A DNA stretch of 64,000 bases, from assembly GCF_044457565.1 (NCBI RefSeq), contig NZ_JBITGZ010000022.1, positions 1-64,000 of the forward strand, written 5' to 3'. Shown in pieces: positions 53,553-61,989 of the stretch (position 1 is the first letter of the stretch; each line of letters opens with the position of its first letter). A program made the translations under genes and the position numbers. This DNA comes from Kitasatospora sp044457565 (GTDB taxonomy: Bacteria > Actinomycetota > Actinomycetes > Streptomycetales > Streptomycetaceae). The notes under the pieces were generated by a model. It was not told where the DNA came from and searched no databases. It saw nothing but the letters and a program-made list of their open reading frames with translations.

Positions 53553-55904
53553 ATGACCAGTTCACAGTCCACTCGGTATCCCGGAGAGGCGTTCGCTCGC
53601 CCAAGCTATCGGCTGCATACCCTTGGGTGGCGAGCGTTCGAGGATCTGGCGTTGGCCGTCATGCGAGAGATTCTGGGGCCGACCGTTGTGAGCTTCACCG
53701 AGGGCCGCGACGGTGGACGGGACGGCGCCTTCTATGGTGATTGGGATCCTGATCCGAAGGCGCCGGCGCCGTTCGGGGGCGCGGGGGCGAGCCGGCTGGC
53801 GGGGCCTTTCGTCATTCAATGCAAGTTTACCCAGAACGAATCGGAAACGCTGACGCCATCGGATATCGCCAGTGAGGTGAAGAAGGTCCGAAAACTCGTG
53901 GCAGACAAAATCTGCTCGACCTATATTCTCATGACTAACGCGCGCGTCACAGCCACGAGTGAGAAGGTGATGCGCGAGAGGCTTCGTGCGGCTGGCGCCG
54001 CGCATGTTCTTGTGCTGAGCGGCACCTGGATGCAGGAAGTCATTGCCAGTAGCGTGAATCTGCGTAGAAACATTCCTCGGCTGTATGGGCTGGGCGACCT
54101 GACTCAGATTCTCGACGAAAGGCGGTACAGTCAAGCCCATGCGTTCCTGGCGCATCTAGGGGACGAGAGCCTGGCTACGTTTGTACGGACCAAATTCTAC
54201 GCACAGGCCATGGCATATCTGGATAGTCGCAGTTTCGTCATTCTGGAGGGTAAGGCAGGCTCTGGAAAGTCGGCTAGCTCAGCTGCCCTCGTCATGGGCG
54301 CCGTGGATGCTTATGGCTGTGCTGTCACTTTGATTGACTCGCCCGAGGAATTTAAGGATGCATGGAATCCTTACGAAACGGGCCAGCTCTTCTGGGTTGA
54401 TGACGCGTTTGGTGCCTATAGGCTTGATGTGGGGGCTGCCGAAAAGTGGGATCGGAACTATGGTCTGATACGAACTGCGATCAAGAGTGGCGCACGTTTC
54501 ATCTTCACTAGCCGCGACTATGTCCTTAAAGGCGCAGAGCGCGAATTCAAGGGAAGCGCAAGGGAGCTCTTCGACTGCCGAGTGACTGTTTCTCCTGGCG
54601 CTCTGGCGGTGAACGAGAGAGAGCAGATTCTCTACAGTCACCTCAAGCATGGAGATCAGCCTAGAAGCTTCCTCGGAGAGATTAAGGCCCACCTGCCTGC
54701 GGTGGCCCGTTCCAATTCCTTCTCCCCCGAGCAGGCCAGAAGGCTGGGAAATACATACCTGTCATCCAGGCTCGATGGCGGATCAGAGCAGCTGCTGTTG
54801 GACTTCTTTGAAAAACCAATTGATCATCAATGTGAGGTGCTGAGAGGACTGGATCAAGACTCACTCTCGGCGCTATGTCTGGTGTACATGGCCGACGGGG
54901 GGCTGAGGTCACCTCTCGCATTTACGGCAAGGGAAGTAGAAGTACTGGATCTCCTGGGCGGTACCAAGGCTGGAGTGACTCAAGCTATTGGTCGTTTGGA
55001 AGGTTCGTTCCTCCTGAGGGTTGACGCTCAAACAAGCCCGCGATGGAAGTTCTATCACCCTAGCCTGGCCAACGCTCTCGCAAAGCACATCGGGGAGAAC
55101 CCCGAGTTGGTTGAGATCTTTATCTCTGGACTTACCAAAAGGGACTTGCTCAGCATTGTCGACTGCGGAATCAGTCAAAATGCTGAAAGTGAGACAGTCA
55201 CTATCCCGGAGGCGTGCTACGGCCTCCTTGTCGATCGAATCTCCGCACTCCATGATCGTCAGCCTCTATGCGAGTCGCCCGCGTTCGTAGAGTTTCTGAT
55301 CTCTTGCTGCAATGACGCTTTCCTGCTGAGGCTCGCAGACTTGGGCGAGAGTATCGTTGGCAAGTTCGCTGATACGCGAACGCTTCGCTTCGGGGCAAGC
55401 GGAATTCAGCTCTTGGCGCGACTGTACAGGACAGGTCTTCTCTCGGAAGAGGTGCGGGGGGCTGCCGTTTCTGAAATCTTCGATACATCGACATCCCTTA
55501 GTGTCGATCTGGACTTCGAATTCTACTGGGCGGAGACCTCGGCGACTGCGGAGCTGGCCACGGCCGACGAATATCAAGAACTCCGTGATCGAGTCTTCCG
55601 TGAAATCATCCCTGAGCTGGTGGACGTGCTAGACGGTTCGGGTGAGTGCATTGAATGGGGTGAATCCGATGAGGGGGATTGGCTTAGCGTCGCCCAGCGC
55701 TACGAGGCTGCGGTCGAGGCATATCGCATTGCCTTCGAGGATCGCCCAGAGGCATTTGCTGAACTCGAATGGACCGGTGACGCAATCCGGAGACGCCTGT
55801 ACTCGCCAGGCCTGTGCGGTGGCGACTTGGATGAAGCGGAGGAAGAGGTCGACGGCGATACCCCGGGGAGCCGATCCATCTTCGATGACCTGGACTCCGT
55901 CTAG
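53553..55904 (+). CDS. Restriction-nuclease/STAND NTPase (probable phage-defence protein)
   Basis: 783 residues. Residues 20-180 are an Mrr-like PD-(D/E)xK nuclease: GWRAFEDLALAVMREI, GRDGGRDGAF (Asp 53/57) and FVIQCKFTQ (Gln 89-Lys 91). Then comes a P-loop NTPase: Walker A GKAGSGKS (233-240), Walker B QLFWVDDAFG (279-287) and RFIFTSRDYV. This fits the nSTAND3-type clade. The last 380 residues include a winged-helix-like part (LLGGTKAGVTQAIGRLEGSF) and a helical region with an acidic end, a possible sensor. Base use is visibly AT-richer than in its neighbours, indicating transfer. Stand-alone. The family assignment is from motif recall. Confidence 0.8.
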   Translation: MTSSQSTRYPGEAFARPSYRLHTLGWRAFEDLALAVMREILGPTVVSFTEGRDGGRDGAFYGDWDPDPKAPAPFGGAGASRLAGPFVIQCKFTQNESETLTPSDIASEVKKVRKLVADKICSTYILMTNARVTATSEKVMRERLRAAGAAHVLVLSGTWMQEVIASSVNLRRNIPRLYGLGDLTQILDERRYSQAHAFLAHLGDESLATFVRTKFYAQAMAYLDSRSFVILEGKAGSGKSASSAALVMGAVDAYGCAVTLIDSPEEFKDAWNPYETGQLFWVDDAFGAYRLDVGAAEKWDRNYGLIRTAIKSGARFIFTSRDYVLKGAEREFKGSARELFDCRVTVSPGALAVNEREQILYSHLKHGDQPRSFLGEIKAHLPAVARSNSFSPEQARRLGNTYLSSRLDGGSEQLLLDFFEKPIDHQCEVLRGLDQDSLSALCLVYMADGGLRSPLAFTAREVEVLDLLGGTKAGVTQAIGRLEGSFLLRVDAQTSPRWKFYHPSLANALAKHIGENPELVEIFISGLTKRDLLSIVDCGISQNAESETVTIPEACYGLLVDRISALHDRQPLCESPAFVEFLISCCNDAFLLRLADLGESIVGKFADTRTLRFGASGIQLLARLYRTGLLSEEVRGAAVSEIFDTSTSLSVDLDFEFYWAETSATAELATADEYQELRDRVFREIIPELVDVLDGSGECIEWGESDEGDWLSVAQRYEAAVEAYRIAFEDRPEAFAELEWTGDAIRRRLYSPGLCGGDLDEAEEEVDGDTPGSRSIFDDLDSV

Positions 55905-56102
55905 CAAGCCTGTGGCTGACGAACAGTCGATAGCGCGAGCCGATCGCCGGGGTGCCCAGCCTGCAACCCGGCAGGGCACCCCACTGAGGTTTTCTCAACG
56001 AAATGATCTCGTGAGGTGACTCGGCCGAGGGGATCCCGCGAGCCGCGATGAGTCCTGCGGCGTCCGGCGGTCGTACTGTGGAACCACCGAGGAGGACTTC
56101 TG
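55905..56102. other. Short gap before DHFR-family pseudogene
   Basis: About 200 bp, no gene. AGGAGG at about 56091 is the ribosome site of the following gene. Confidence 0.5.
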
Positions 56103-56662
56103 ATGCGCAGCGTGACCTATTCGATGAGCGTCTCGCTTGACGGCTACATCGTCGGGCCGGACGGCGACTTCGACTGGACGGCGCCCGACGAGGAGGTCTT
56201 TCGCTTCGTCACCGACGAGATACGAGAGGTCGGTGTCCACCTGTTGGGACGACGGCTGTACGAGACGATGTTGTACTGGGAGACCGCCGACCAGGATCCA
56301 TCGCTCGACGACTCGGTGCTCGAGTGGGCCGCGATCTGGAAGCCCCCAAAGGTGGTGTTCTCCACCACGCTGTCGGCGGTGCAGGGCAATGCCCGCCTGG
56401 CCTCCGGCGGCCTGCGGAGGAGATCGAGCGGTTGCGAGCCGAGCCGGGGAGGGGCGACATCGCGATCGGCGGTGCGACTCTCGCCGCCGAGGTGGCCGCG
56501 TTGGGGCTGATCGACGAGTACCGGGCCAGGGTCTGCCCGCTGCTGGTTGGCGGTGGCACTCCGTTCTTTCCCCAGCGCGAGCGCCGGGTGAATCTCAAGC
56601 TCGTCGAGACCCGCACCTTCAGCTCGAGAGTCGTCTACCTCCGCTCCCGCGTGGCGCGCTAG
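56103..56662 (+). pseudogene. Dihydrofolate-reductase/RibD C-terminal family protein, frameshifted
   Basis: The first part (MRSVTYSMSVSLDGYIVGPD ... GRRLYETMLYWET ... KVVFSTTL) and the last part (IERLRAEPG, DIAIGGATLAAEVAALGLID, CPLLVGGGTPFF) together make one normal RibD/DHFR-fold protein of about 186 residues, but they lie in different frames. Adding one G at about 56414 (CTGCGGAG to CTGGCGGAG) restores ASGGLAEEIERL. So this is a one-base deletion, either true decay or a sequencing error. The ribosome site GGAGG is intact. Such proteins are flavin- or NADPH-linked reductases of unknown substrate. Confidence 0.85.
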
Positions 56663-57113
56663 CCGGCTCGCAACCGTGACCGGGCATCGCCGAACCGGAT
56701 GGGCGAAGCGGTCAGGATGGCCCTGGGGAAGCAAGATCCACCGGCCGGAGCTGGCACGGGGATGGCACGACCGGACTGAGCGCCTCGCCGACGCCGGGAA
56801 CGAGTGAGGGCCAGTTCGTGAGGATCATGCCTCCGAACTGGCTCTTCGTGCTGACGACCCGTGGTCGTCCAAAGTGGGTGCGGACGGTTTCGAACCGCCG
56901 ACATCTGCTTGTAAGCTCGTTCGACCTCTCGGACAGGCACGGCGAAGCCGCACGCCCCTCCCGGCAGCCGGGCGCCGGCAGCCTTCCTTGCCGTCTCATG
57001 TACGTCGGTGTTGCCGTCAGGATCTGCCGTCAGCGGAATCCAGGAGCCCCCAATGCCGCTCAGTCCACAGAACGGTACGGGAGAGTGTCCGACCGGACCC
57101 GTAAGCTCTGGCC
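56663..57113. other. Gap holding tRNA-Val remnant
   Basis: 450 bp with no protein gene. It contains the tRNA-Val 3' fragment at 56875-56919 and, at its right end, the possible promoter of the HNH gene (TAAGCT at 57102-57107, six bases before the ATG). Confidence 0.5.
56875..56919 (-). other. tRNA-Val(UAC) 3' fragment (att site candidate)
   Basis: On the minus strand the order GCTTACAAGC (anticodon loop), AGATGTC, T-arm GGCGG-TTCGAAA-CCGTC, acceptor half CGCACCC and A is a 3' half of tRNA-Val. The D-arm and 5' acceptor strand are absent, so it is not a functional tRNA. Such 3' fragments mark the distal att site of an integrated element. Confidence 0.8.
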
Positions 57114-58172
57114 ATGGAAAAGGGAGCCATTTCGCGGGACGACATCCTCAAGACCCTGCAGGAGTATGAAGAGTTGGGGCGCCAAGCCTTCCTCGACCTG
57201 TACGGCTACAAGGAAGCCCGCAAGTACCTGGTTCTACACGACGGTAAGGAGTACGACTCCAAGGCCGTTGCAGGAGTTGCCCACAAGCACCAGCACGGCC
57301 GGCCGCTCGCCTTCGACGAGTTGCACGGTGGCCTGGGTCGTGCCGTGGATTGGCTCAAGCGCGAGGGCTTCCGGATCGGCGCGTCTCGCAGCCCGAAGTG
57401 GACCCGCGATGAGCTGATCCTGGCCTGCGACGTAGTCGCCCGAAACGGCTGGCAAGGCCTCTCGGCCTCGGATCCTCGCATCGCAGAGCTATCCGACCTC
57501 CTGCAGCGCCTTGCCGCCTACCCACCCGAGCAGCGGGCGGTCGAGTACCGCAACCGCAACGGCGCCGCGTACAAGACCCTCAACATCGCCAGCTTCCACC
57601 CTGACTACCAGGGCAATCCGACGAACGGCGGTCAACTGGACCGGGAGGTGCTGCAAGACTTCCTCAATCGTCCAGCGGAAATGGCGCAGGCAGCACAGCT
57701 CCTGCGCGACGGACTCCGAGATGGCACCCTTGAGCCGGTGCTTCCCGAGGACGAGGAAGAGGACGACGAAGAGTCGAGCGCCCCGGAAGGCCGTGTGCTC
57801 TACCGGCGCCACCGCACGCGTGAGCGCAACAAGGGTCTCCGCAAGAAGAAGATCGCTTCGGTGCTCAAGAAGGGCGGCACGCTGGCTTGCGAAGCCTGCG
57901 GCTTCGACTTCGGCCAGATCTACGGCGAGCGTGGTGCGGGCTACATCGAGTGCCATCACGTGGTACCGCTGCACGAGGCAGGAGAGAGCACGACGAAGCT
58001 TGCCGACCTTGCGCTTATCTGCTCGAACTGTCACCGCATGATTCACCGCAGCGCTCCCTGGCCCACACCGGCCAAGCTCCGAGCGCTGGTGCAGGAGCAG
58101 GCCCGCAGCGCCACGCCGCAGCTGCCAGGCCAGCGACCCGACATTGAGAGTCGAGACAGGGCGGCCACCTGA
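57114..58172 (+). CDS. HNH endonuclease, ScoMcrA-like (modification-dependent)
   Basis: 352 residues. Residues 5-85 (DDILKTLQEYEELGRQAFLD, ARKYLVLHDGKEYDSKAVAG) match the N-terminal head of ScoMcrA-type enzymes. A linker with an acidic EEDDEESS stretch follows; then the C-terminal HNH/zinc ribbon: CEACGFDFG, IECHHVVPL and ALICSNCHRMIHR (C..C, HH, N, C..C, H). ScoMcrA cuts DNA with methyl-cytosine or phosphorothioate marks. Here the SRA/SBD reader domains are not evident, so specificity is open. No ribosome site is visible; it may be leaderless. Confidence 0.85.
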   Translation: MEKGAISRDDILKTLQEYEELGRQAFLDLYGYKEARKYLVLHDGKEYDSKAVAGVAHKHQHGRPLAFDELHGGLGRAVDWLKREGFRIGASRSPKWTRDELILACDVVARNGWQGLSASDPRIAELSDLLQRLAAYPPEQRAVEYRNRNGAAYKTLNIASFHPDYQGNPTNGGQLDREVLQDFLNRPAEMAQAAQLLRDGLRDGTLEPVLPEDEEEDDEESSAPEGRVLYRRHRTRERNKGLRKKKIASVLKKGGTLACEACGFDFGQIYGERGAGYIECHHVVPLHEAGESTTKLADLALICSNCHRMIHRSAPWPTPAKLRALVQEQARSATPQLPGQRPDIESRDRAAT

Positions 58173-58265
58173 AATGCGATGAGGCGGCTCAGCACCTGCC
58201 AGGCTGCTTCTGACGCGACGCAACATGGCCACTCAGCGGTACTCCACTACCCCGGGCGCCTACAC

Positions 58266-59612
58266 CTACCTGCAGCCGTTGATCCTGCCCGCTGCGGCAC
58301 CCATCGAGTCGCAGCGGGCAGGAATGAACCCACAGCCACTTCGTCCCGAATTAGGCTCTGGAAGGTCGAAGCGGTCGGTGAGGTAGTCCGGGTTGATCGG
58401 GGCGCCGCCCTCGCGGACGAAGACGCTGCCGTGCTCGGGCCACGGTAGGCCGGCGTCGGCGGCTTTCTTCCGGGCTTCATCCATGCGGTCGCGGTGGTCC
58501 CGAAGCTCCTGGAGGGTGTGGCTGTCGAGGGCGATCGTGCGGACGCTGTCCTGCTTCGGGGCCTTGCCGATCGGCTTGCCGTCCACCGTCACGATCTGCC
58601 AGTCCACGGTGATTGCGGTGTCGAGGCTGGTCTTGGCCCATTACAGCCCGGCTCCCTCGCCACGCCGGAGGCCTCGGAAGATCGCGAGGTGCCAGAAGGC
58701 GCGGAGCCAGTCGTTCTCGATCGCGTCGAGGAACTGTCCCGCTTGCTCGGGCGTCCAGACCATCACCCTCGACGGCTTCTCGCCGGTCCGCCGCCACTCC
58801 GCGACGCGCTCAGGTGTCCACAGCAAGGCTTTCGGCCGCTCGCCGGAGGACAGCTCGACAAGCTTCGCCCAGTTCGTGGTGATCCGCAGTTCCCGGATCG
58901 ACTGGGTGAGGGCGTACCGAAGCGTCGCGCGGATGCGCTGCATCGTCGCGGGAGCCACAACCCGCATCTGCGGGTGCGGCTCGCGCTTGGGTATCACGGG
59001 GGGCGGGACGGCGGGCGGCTCAGCGTTGGCCTTCGGCCGGTCGGGCTTGCGGCCGTAGACGGCCTTCCACTCGGCGTACTCCGCCCGTGCCTTGGCGACC
59101 AACGCGACCTCGTACTGGATCACCAGGTTGCGCGCCTCGATCTCGTCGAACATGTCGCGGATCGGGCCGACTGTCAGGTCTTCCAGCTTGATGTCGCCGA
59201 GCGCGGGGATCAGGTAGTTGCGGATGTGGCTGCTGTAGGAGCTGGCAGTCGTGGGCTCGAGGGTTCTCCTGCCCTCCAGCCACTTGGTCAGGAACTGGGC
59301 CACGGTCGTGCGGTGATCTATCACCTCGCCGCGGTCGGTCTTCCCGATGGCCTTGCTCAGCGCCTCCTGGGCCTTGTCCTTGTCCTCGTATCCGCCTTTG
59401 TGGTCGCGCCGGGGCTTGCCATCGGGGCCAGGCTTGAGGGGCAGGTAGTCCCACCAGGTGCCGTGATCCTTCTTGCCCTTGAGCTTGGGGCACTTCGAGC
59501 CGAGCTCCCGCGTCTTGGGCTTGCCGCCGGCATCGAGGACCTGGTTTCCGTTCTCGTCGCGGACGGGTTCGCGGCAGGTGCATCGGCGGTACACCGAGCC
59601 GTTGCTGCTCAT
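58266..59612 (-). pseudogene. Tyrosine integrase pseudogene (stop codon and lost C-terminus)
   Basis: Starts at ATG 59612 behind GGAGG. The Cys-rich start (YRRCTCREP), core-binding region (TTVAQFLTKWLEGRRTLEP) and catalytic-domain start (FWHLAIFRGLRRGE with the first Arg) are intact. A TAA at 58641-58643 stands where Arg is expected; the frame then reads on as WAKTSLDTAITVDWQIVTVD to LTDRFD near 58370. After that the sequence loses similarity: the HxxR, H and Tyr box are missing. Two independent lesions show it is inactive. Confidence 0.88.
58283..58323. terminator. Strong hairpin after HNH gene
   Basis: Perfect 14-bp arms TCCTGCCCGCTGCG / CGCAGCGGGCAGGA with a 13-base loop, 110 bases after the HNH stop. 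It could end HNH transcription, or be part of the recombined end of the decayed integrase. Confidence 0.6.
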
Positions 59613-60093
59613 CGGATCGCCTCCAGCCGGTGGTGCGGGTGGTACGTGGTCATGGCCTCTCATCCGGTGCTCGGGCCCGTGGTGGGCCGGCGTGCAGGGC
59701 GTGCCCCACAGTCACGGACCTGGGCTTCTTGGGGCGCAGACCCGAGGGACGGTGGAGGAGTTGGCGTGACCGTATGCGCGCGGGCGCTCTTGGGTCGCGT
59801 CGAGCTTGGACAGTGGTGGCCCTGGCGGCGGCGCGCAGATACGGGCGTGGACAACAGGCGAACAACTGGCAGGTGAGACAGGGAGTTTCGGCAGGTCAAA
59901 GGCCCCCAGTACTTAGGTGGCCCTGTGTCAGCTCGTTCGCGCCAAGAACGCCATCTGCGGTGTGCATGCCCTTTGACCTGCACGAATGTGGTCTCGCCTG
60001 TACCGCGCGTGTGCCTGGTGAGATGTGCCGAGACAGATGGTGCTGGAGGTGGACGGCAGGACGAAAAGGCCCGGGCCGGGACAGGGTGCGGTC
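59613..60093. promoter_or_regulatory. Divergent control region of the decayed element
   Basis: 480 bp without a gene. It holds an inverted repeat GCAGGTCAAAGG (59891-59902) / CCTTTGACCTGC (59970-59981) and, between them, CAAGAACGCCATCTGC (59943-59958), the exact complement of 52207-52222. It suits repressor or integrase binding between int and the forward genes. Confidence 0.5.
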
Positions 60094-60324
60094 ATGACGA
60101 CGACACACGACATTCCCGTCCTGCCCGACCCGCGGGTTCAGCCGACCATGACGGTGCCGGAGGCCGGCCGGCTCTTCGGCCTCCAGAAGGCCGCGAGCTA
60201 CAACGCGGCCCGGCGCGGCGAGATCCCGACGATCTCGGTCGGCCGGCGGCTCCTCGTTCCCACCGCCAAGCTGCGCGCCCTGCTCGGCATCGACGCGGCG
60301 GCCACCACGGACGCGGCGGCCTGA
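60094..60324 (+). CDS. Excisionase-like helix-turn-helix protein
   Basis: 76 residues from ATG 60094. MTVPEAGRLFGLQKAASYNA followed by ARRGEIPTISVGRRLLVPTA is a HTH_17/excisionase domain with its wing. It stands divergent from the integrase pseudogene and before the replication gene, as xis does in actinomycete integrative elements. The start is the first ATG of the conserved part; the ribosome site is weak. Confidence 0.85.
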   Translation: MTTTHDIPVLPDPRVQPTMTVPEAGRLFGLQKAASYNAARRGEIPTISVGRRLLVPTAKLRALLGIDAAATTDAAA

Positions 60325-60395
60325 ACGGTCCAGCGCCCGATTACTCACCTGCCGGACTGCGGCCCCGGCACACGACCCTGGTAGGAGACACCGGC

Positions 60396-61544
60396 ATGTC
60401 CTGGTTCGCTGTTGGAGACAGCACCGACGACCACTTCAAGACCCTTGCGGCGGGCAACGCCGCCATGGGGCTATGGCTGCGCTGCGGCGCCTACGCCAGC
60501 GCCCACCTGACCGACGGCGTGATCCCCGGAGCGGTCGCCGCGAAGAACGGCACCGCCTCGCAGATCCGGAAGCTCGTGGCGGCCGGGCTGTGGCACGCGG
60601 CACGGCACACCTGCCCGAAGTGCCCGCAGGTCCGCGAGGGCGACTTCGTGATGCACGACTACCTGGACGCCAACCCCAGCCGCCGGCAGGTGCAGGAGCG
60701 CCGCCGCCGCGCGGCGGAGAAGAAGCGCCAGCAGCGCGGCGGCGGTCATCCGCCCGCCGATGATGACGCCTCGCCGGACAGCCGAGCACCCAATCGCGAG
60801 CCCGCTGGCGGTAACGGTGCAGCTCAGGAACCTGAGTCCCCCGGGGACCGGAATGATCCTCGCGCGCGCCCGGCCCCTGCCCTCCCCTCCCGAAGGGAGG
60901 GGGTTGATGTGTGTGGAGAGCCTGTACGTCCGTTGGGGCCGGCGCGCCGGCACCCACTTCCGGACAGCTTCGAACCCGACGAGGCGGCCCTGTTGTGGGC
61001 GTCTGCCGAGGGGCACCTCGACCGGCTCGGCGGTCGGGAGGGTCTGGCAGCCACGACGGAGGCGTTCGTGGACTGGCACCGTGGTCGTGGCACGCAGGGC
61101 GCCGACTGGCCGGCGATGTGGCGCAAGTGGGTGCGGGAGCAGCGGGTTCAGCCGGGGGCGCCTGCGGTGCAGGCCCCGGATCGCCGGTCCCGTCCGGCAC
61201 AGCACCGGGGGGTGGCGGATGCGGCGCAGGTGTCGGTGGCCGAGCGGTTCGCGGGCATCGAGCGGCGGATCGCGCTGGAAGAGGGCTCGCCAGCAGCCGG
61301 ACCGAGGACGCTGTCGCTTGTGGACGCGCCGCCTGCTGGCGGGAGGCGCCCGGCGTCGACGGTCATGCCCGGGCAGCGTCCACTGATGGCGGCGCTGCCC
61401 GGAGGCGGCCAAGGAGCGGTGGATCCGGTGGCTGTTCTGGAGGCGATCGCCGAGCACGGTCAGGCGAACGCGGTGGCGATGTACGGCTGGCGGCAGGTGG
61501 CTGCGCTCCTTGCCGTCCCGTATCCGGCGACCGGCGGGGTGTGA
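60396..61544 (+). CDS. Replication-organiser-like protein of mobile element
   Basis: 382 residues from ATG behind GTAGGAG. The N-terminal 90 residues (SWFAVGDSTDDHFKTLAAGN, AMGLWLRCGAYASAHL) resemble the winged-helix N-terminus of actinophage and integrative-element replisome organisers; HTCPKCPQ supplies a CxxC. The middle is a Lys/Arg coil and an Ala/Pro linker, and the C-terminal third has helical LERRIALEEGS-type segments. It is probably a DNA-binding replication initiator or helicase loader. Family unproven. Confidence 0.7.
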   Translation: MSWFAVGDSTDDHFKTLAAGNAAMGLWLRCGAYASAHLTDGVIPGAVAAKNGTASQIRKLVAAGLWHAARHTCPKCPQVREGDFVMHDYLDANPSRRQVQERRRRAAEKKRQQRGGGHPPADDDASPDSRAPNREPAGGNGAAQEPESPGDRNDPRARPAPALPSRREGVDVCGEPVRPLGPARRHPLPDSFEPDEAALLWASAEGHLDRLGGREGLAATTEAFVDWHRGRGTQGADWPAMWRKWVREQRVQPGAPAVQAPDRRSRPAQHRGVADAAQVSVAERFAGIERRIALEEGSPAAGPRTLSLVDAPPAGGRRPASTVMPGQRPLMAALPGGGQGAVDPVAVLEAIAEHGQANAVAMYGWRQVAALLAVPYPATGGV

Positions 61545-61547
61545 GCC

Positions 61548-61833
61548 GTGTTGCCGCGTCGAGGGCTGTCGAGGTGTCGGAGGTTCCGGCGCCCGGTGCA
61601 CTGGACGGTGACCGACTCGGGGGCGCGTCTGGCCATCGATCCTCAGCCTTCCCGCCGGGGGGAACACCGAGGTCTACCGGGATGGCGTCGGGACGGTTCG
61701 CTCACGCCGGCCCACCCGGGAGCTGCCGTTGCTGCCGTACGAGCGGCTCTTTGTGCCGCACATGGCGACGTGCCCGCCTGGCCCAGCGAACAGGGACTTC
61801 GGGGCCTGTGGCCCGGGCCCGGGGCGGGGATAG
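61548..61833 (+). pseudogene. Small mobile-element protein, frameshift in G6 run
   Basis: GTG 61548 starts three bases after the upstream stop. The first frame gives PVHWTVTDSGARLAIDPQPS; beyond the GGGGGG at 61657-61662 a sensible sequence continues only in the next frame (NTEVYRDGVGTVRSRRPTRE, LPLLPYERLFVPHMATCPPG) to TAG 61831. With five G bases the two join into one protein of about 95 residues. So a one-base insertion has broken it, unless the G-run is miscounted. Similar small proteins are common on actinomycete elements; the role is unknown. Confidence 0.75.
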
Positions 61834-61989
61834 GCTACTCGGTTTGGCGCAACCGCCTGCCAGCTGGGACGTCCTGTATTCACGAGCTGTTGTGGCGTCA
61901 GCTTGCTTGCCTGGTTGGCATGTTGACAGAGGGCGCGGGGTCGCATCGCTGCGAAGCGACGCGATGCTCGCCGATTGAACGAAGGGAGA
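61834..61989. other. Gap before primase/helicase-like gene
   Basis: About 155 bp; nothing recognised except GAAGGGA just before the ATG at 61990. Confidence 0.4.

Noticed and set aside
60911..61978. 355-codon + frame overlapping the replication-organiser gene and the small split gene
   Set aside because: Gly/Arg-rich shadow; the conserved words of the small protein lie in the other two frames.
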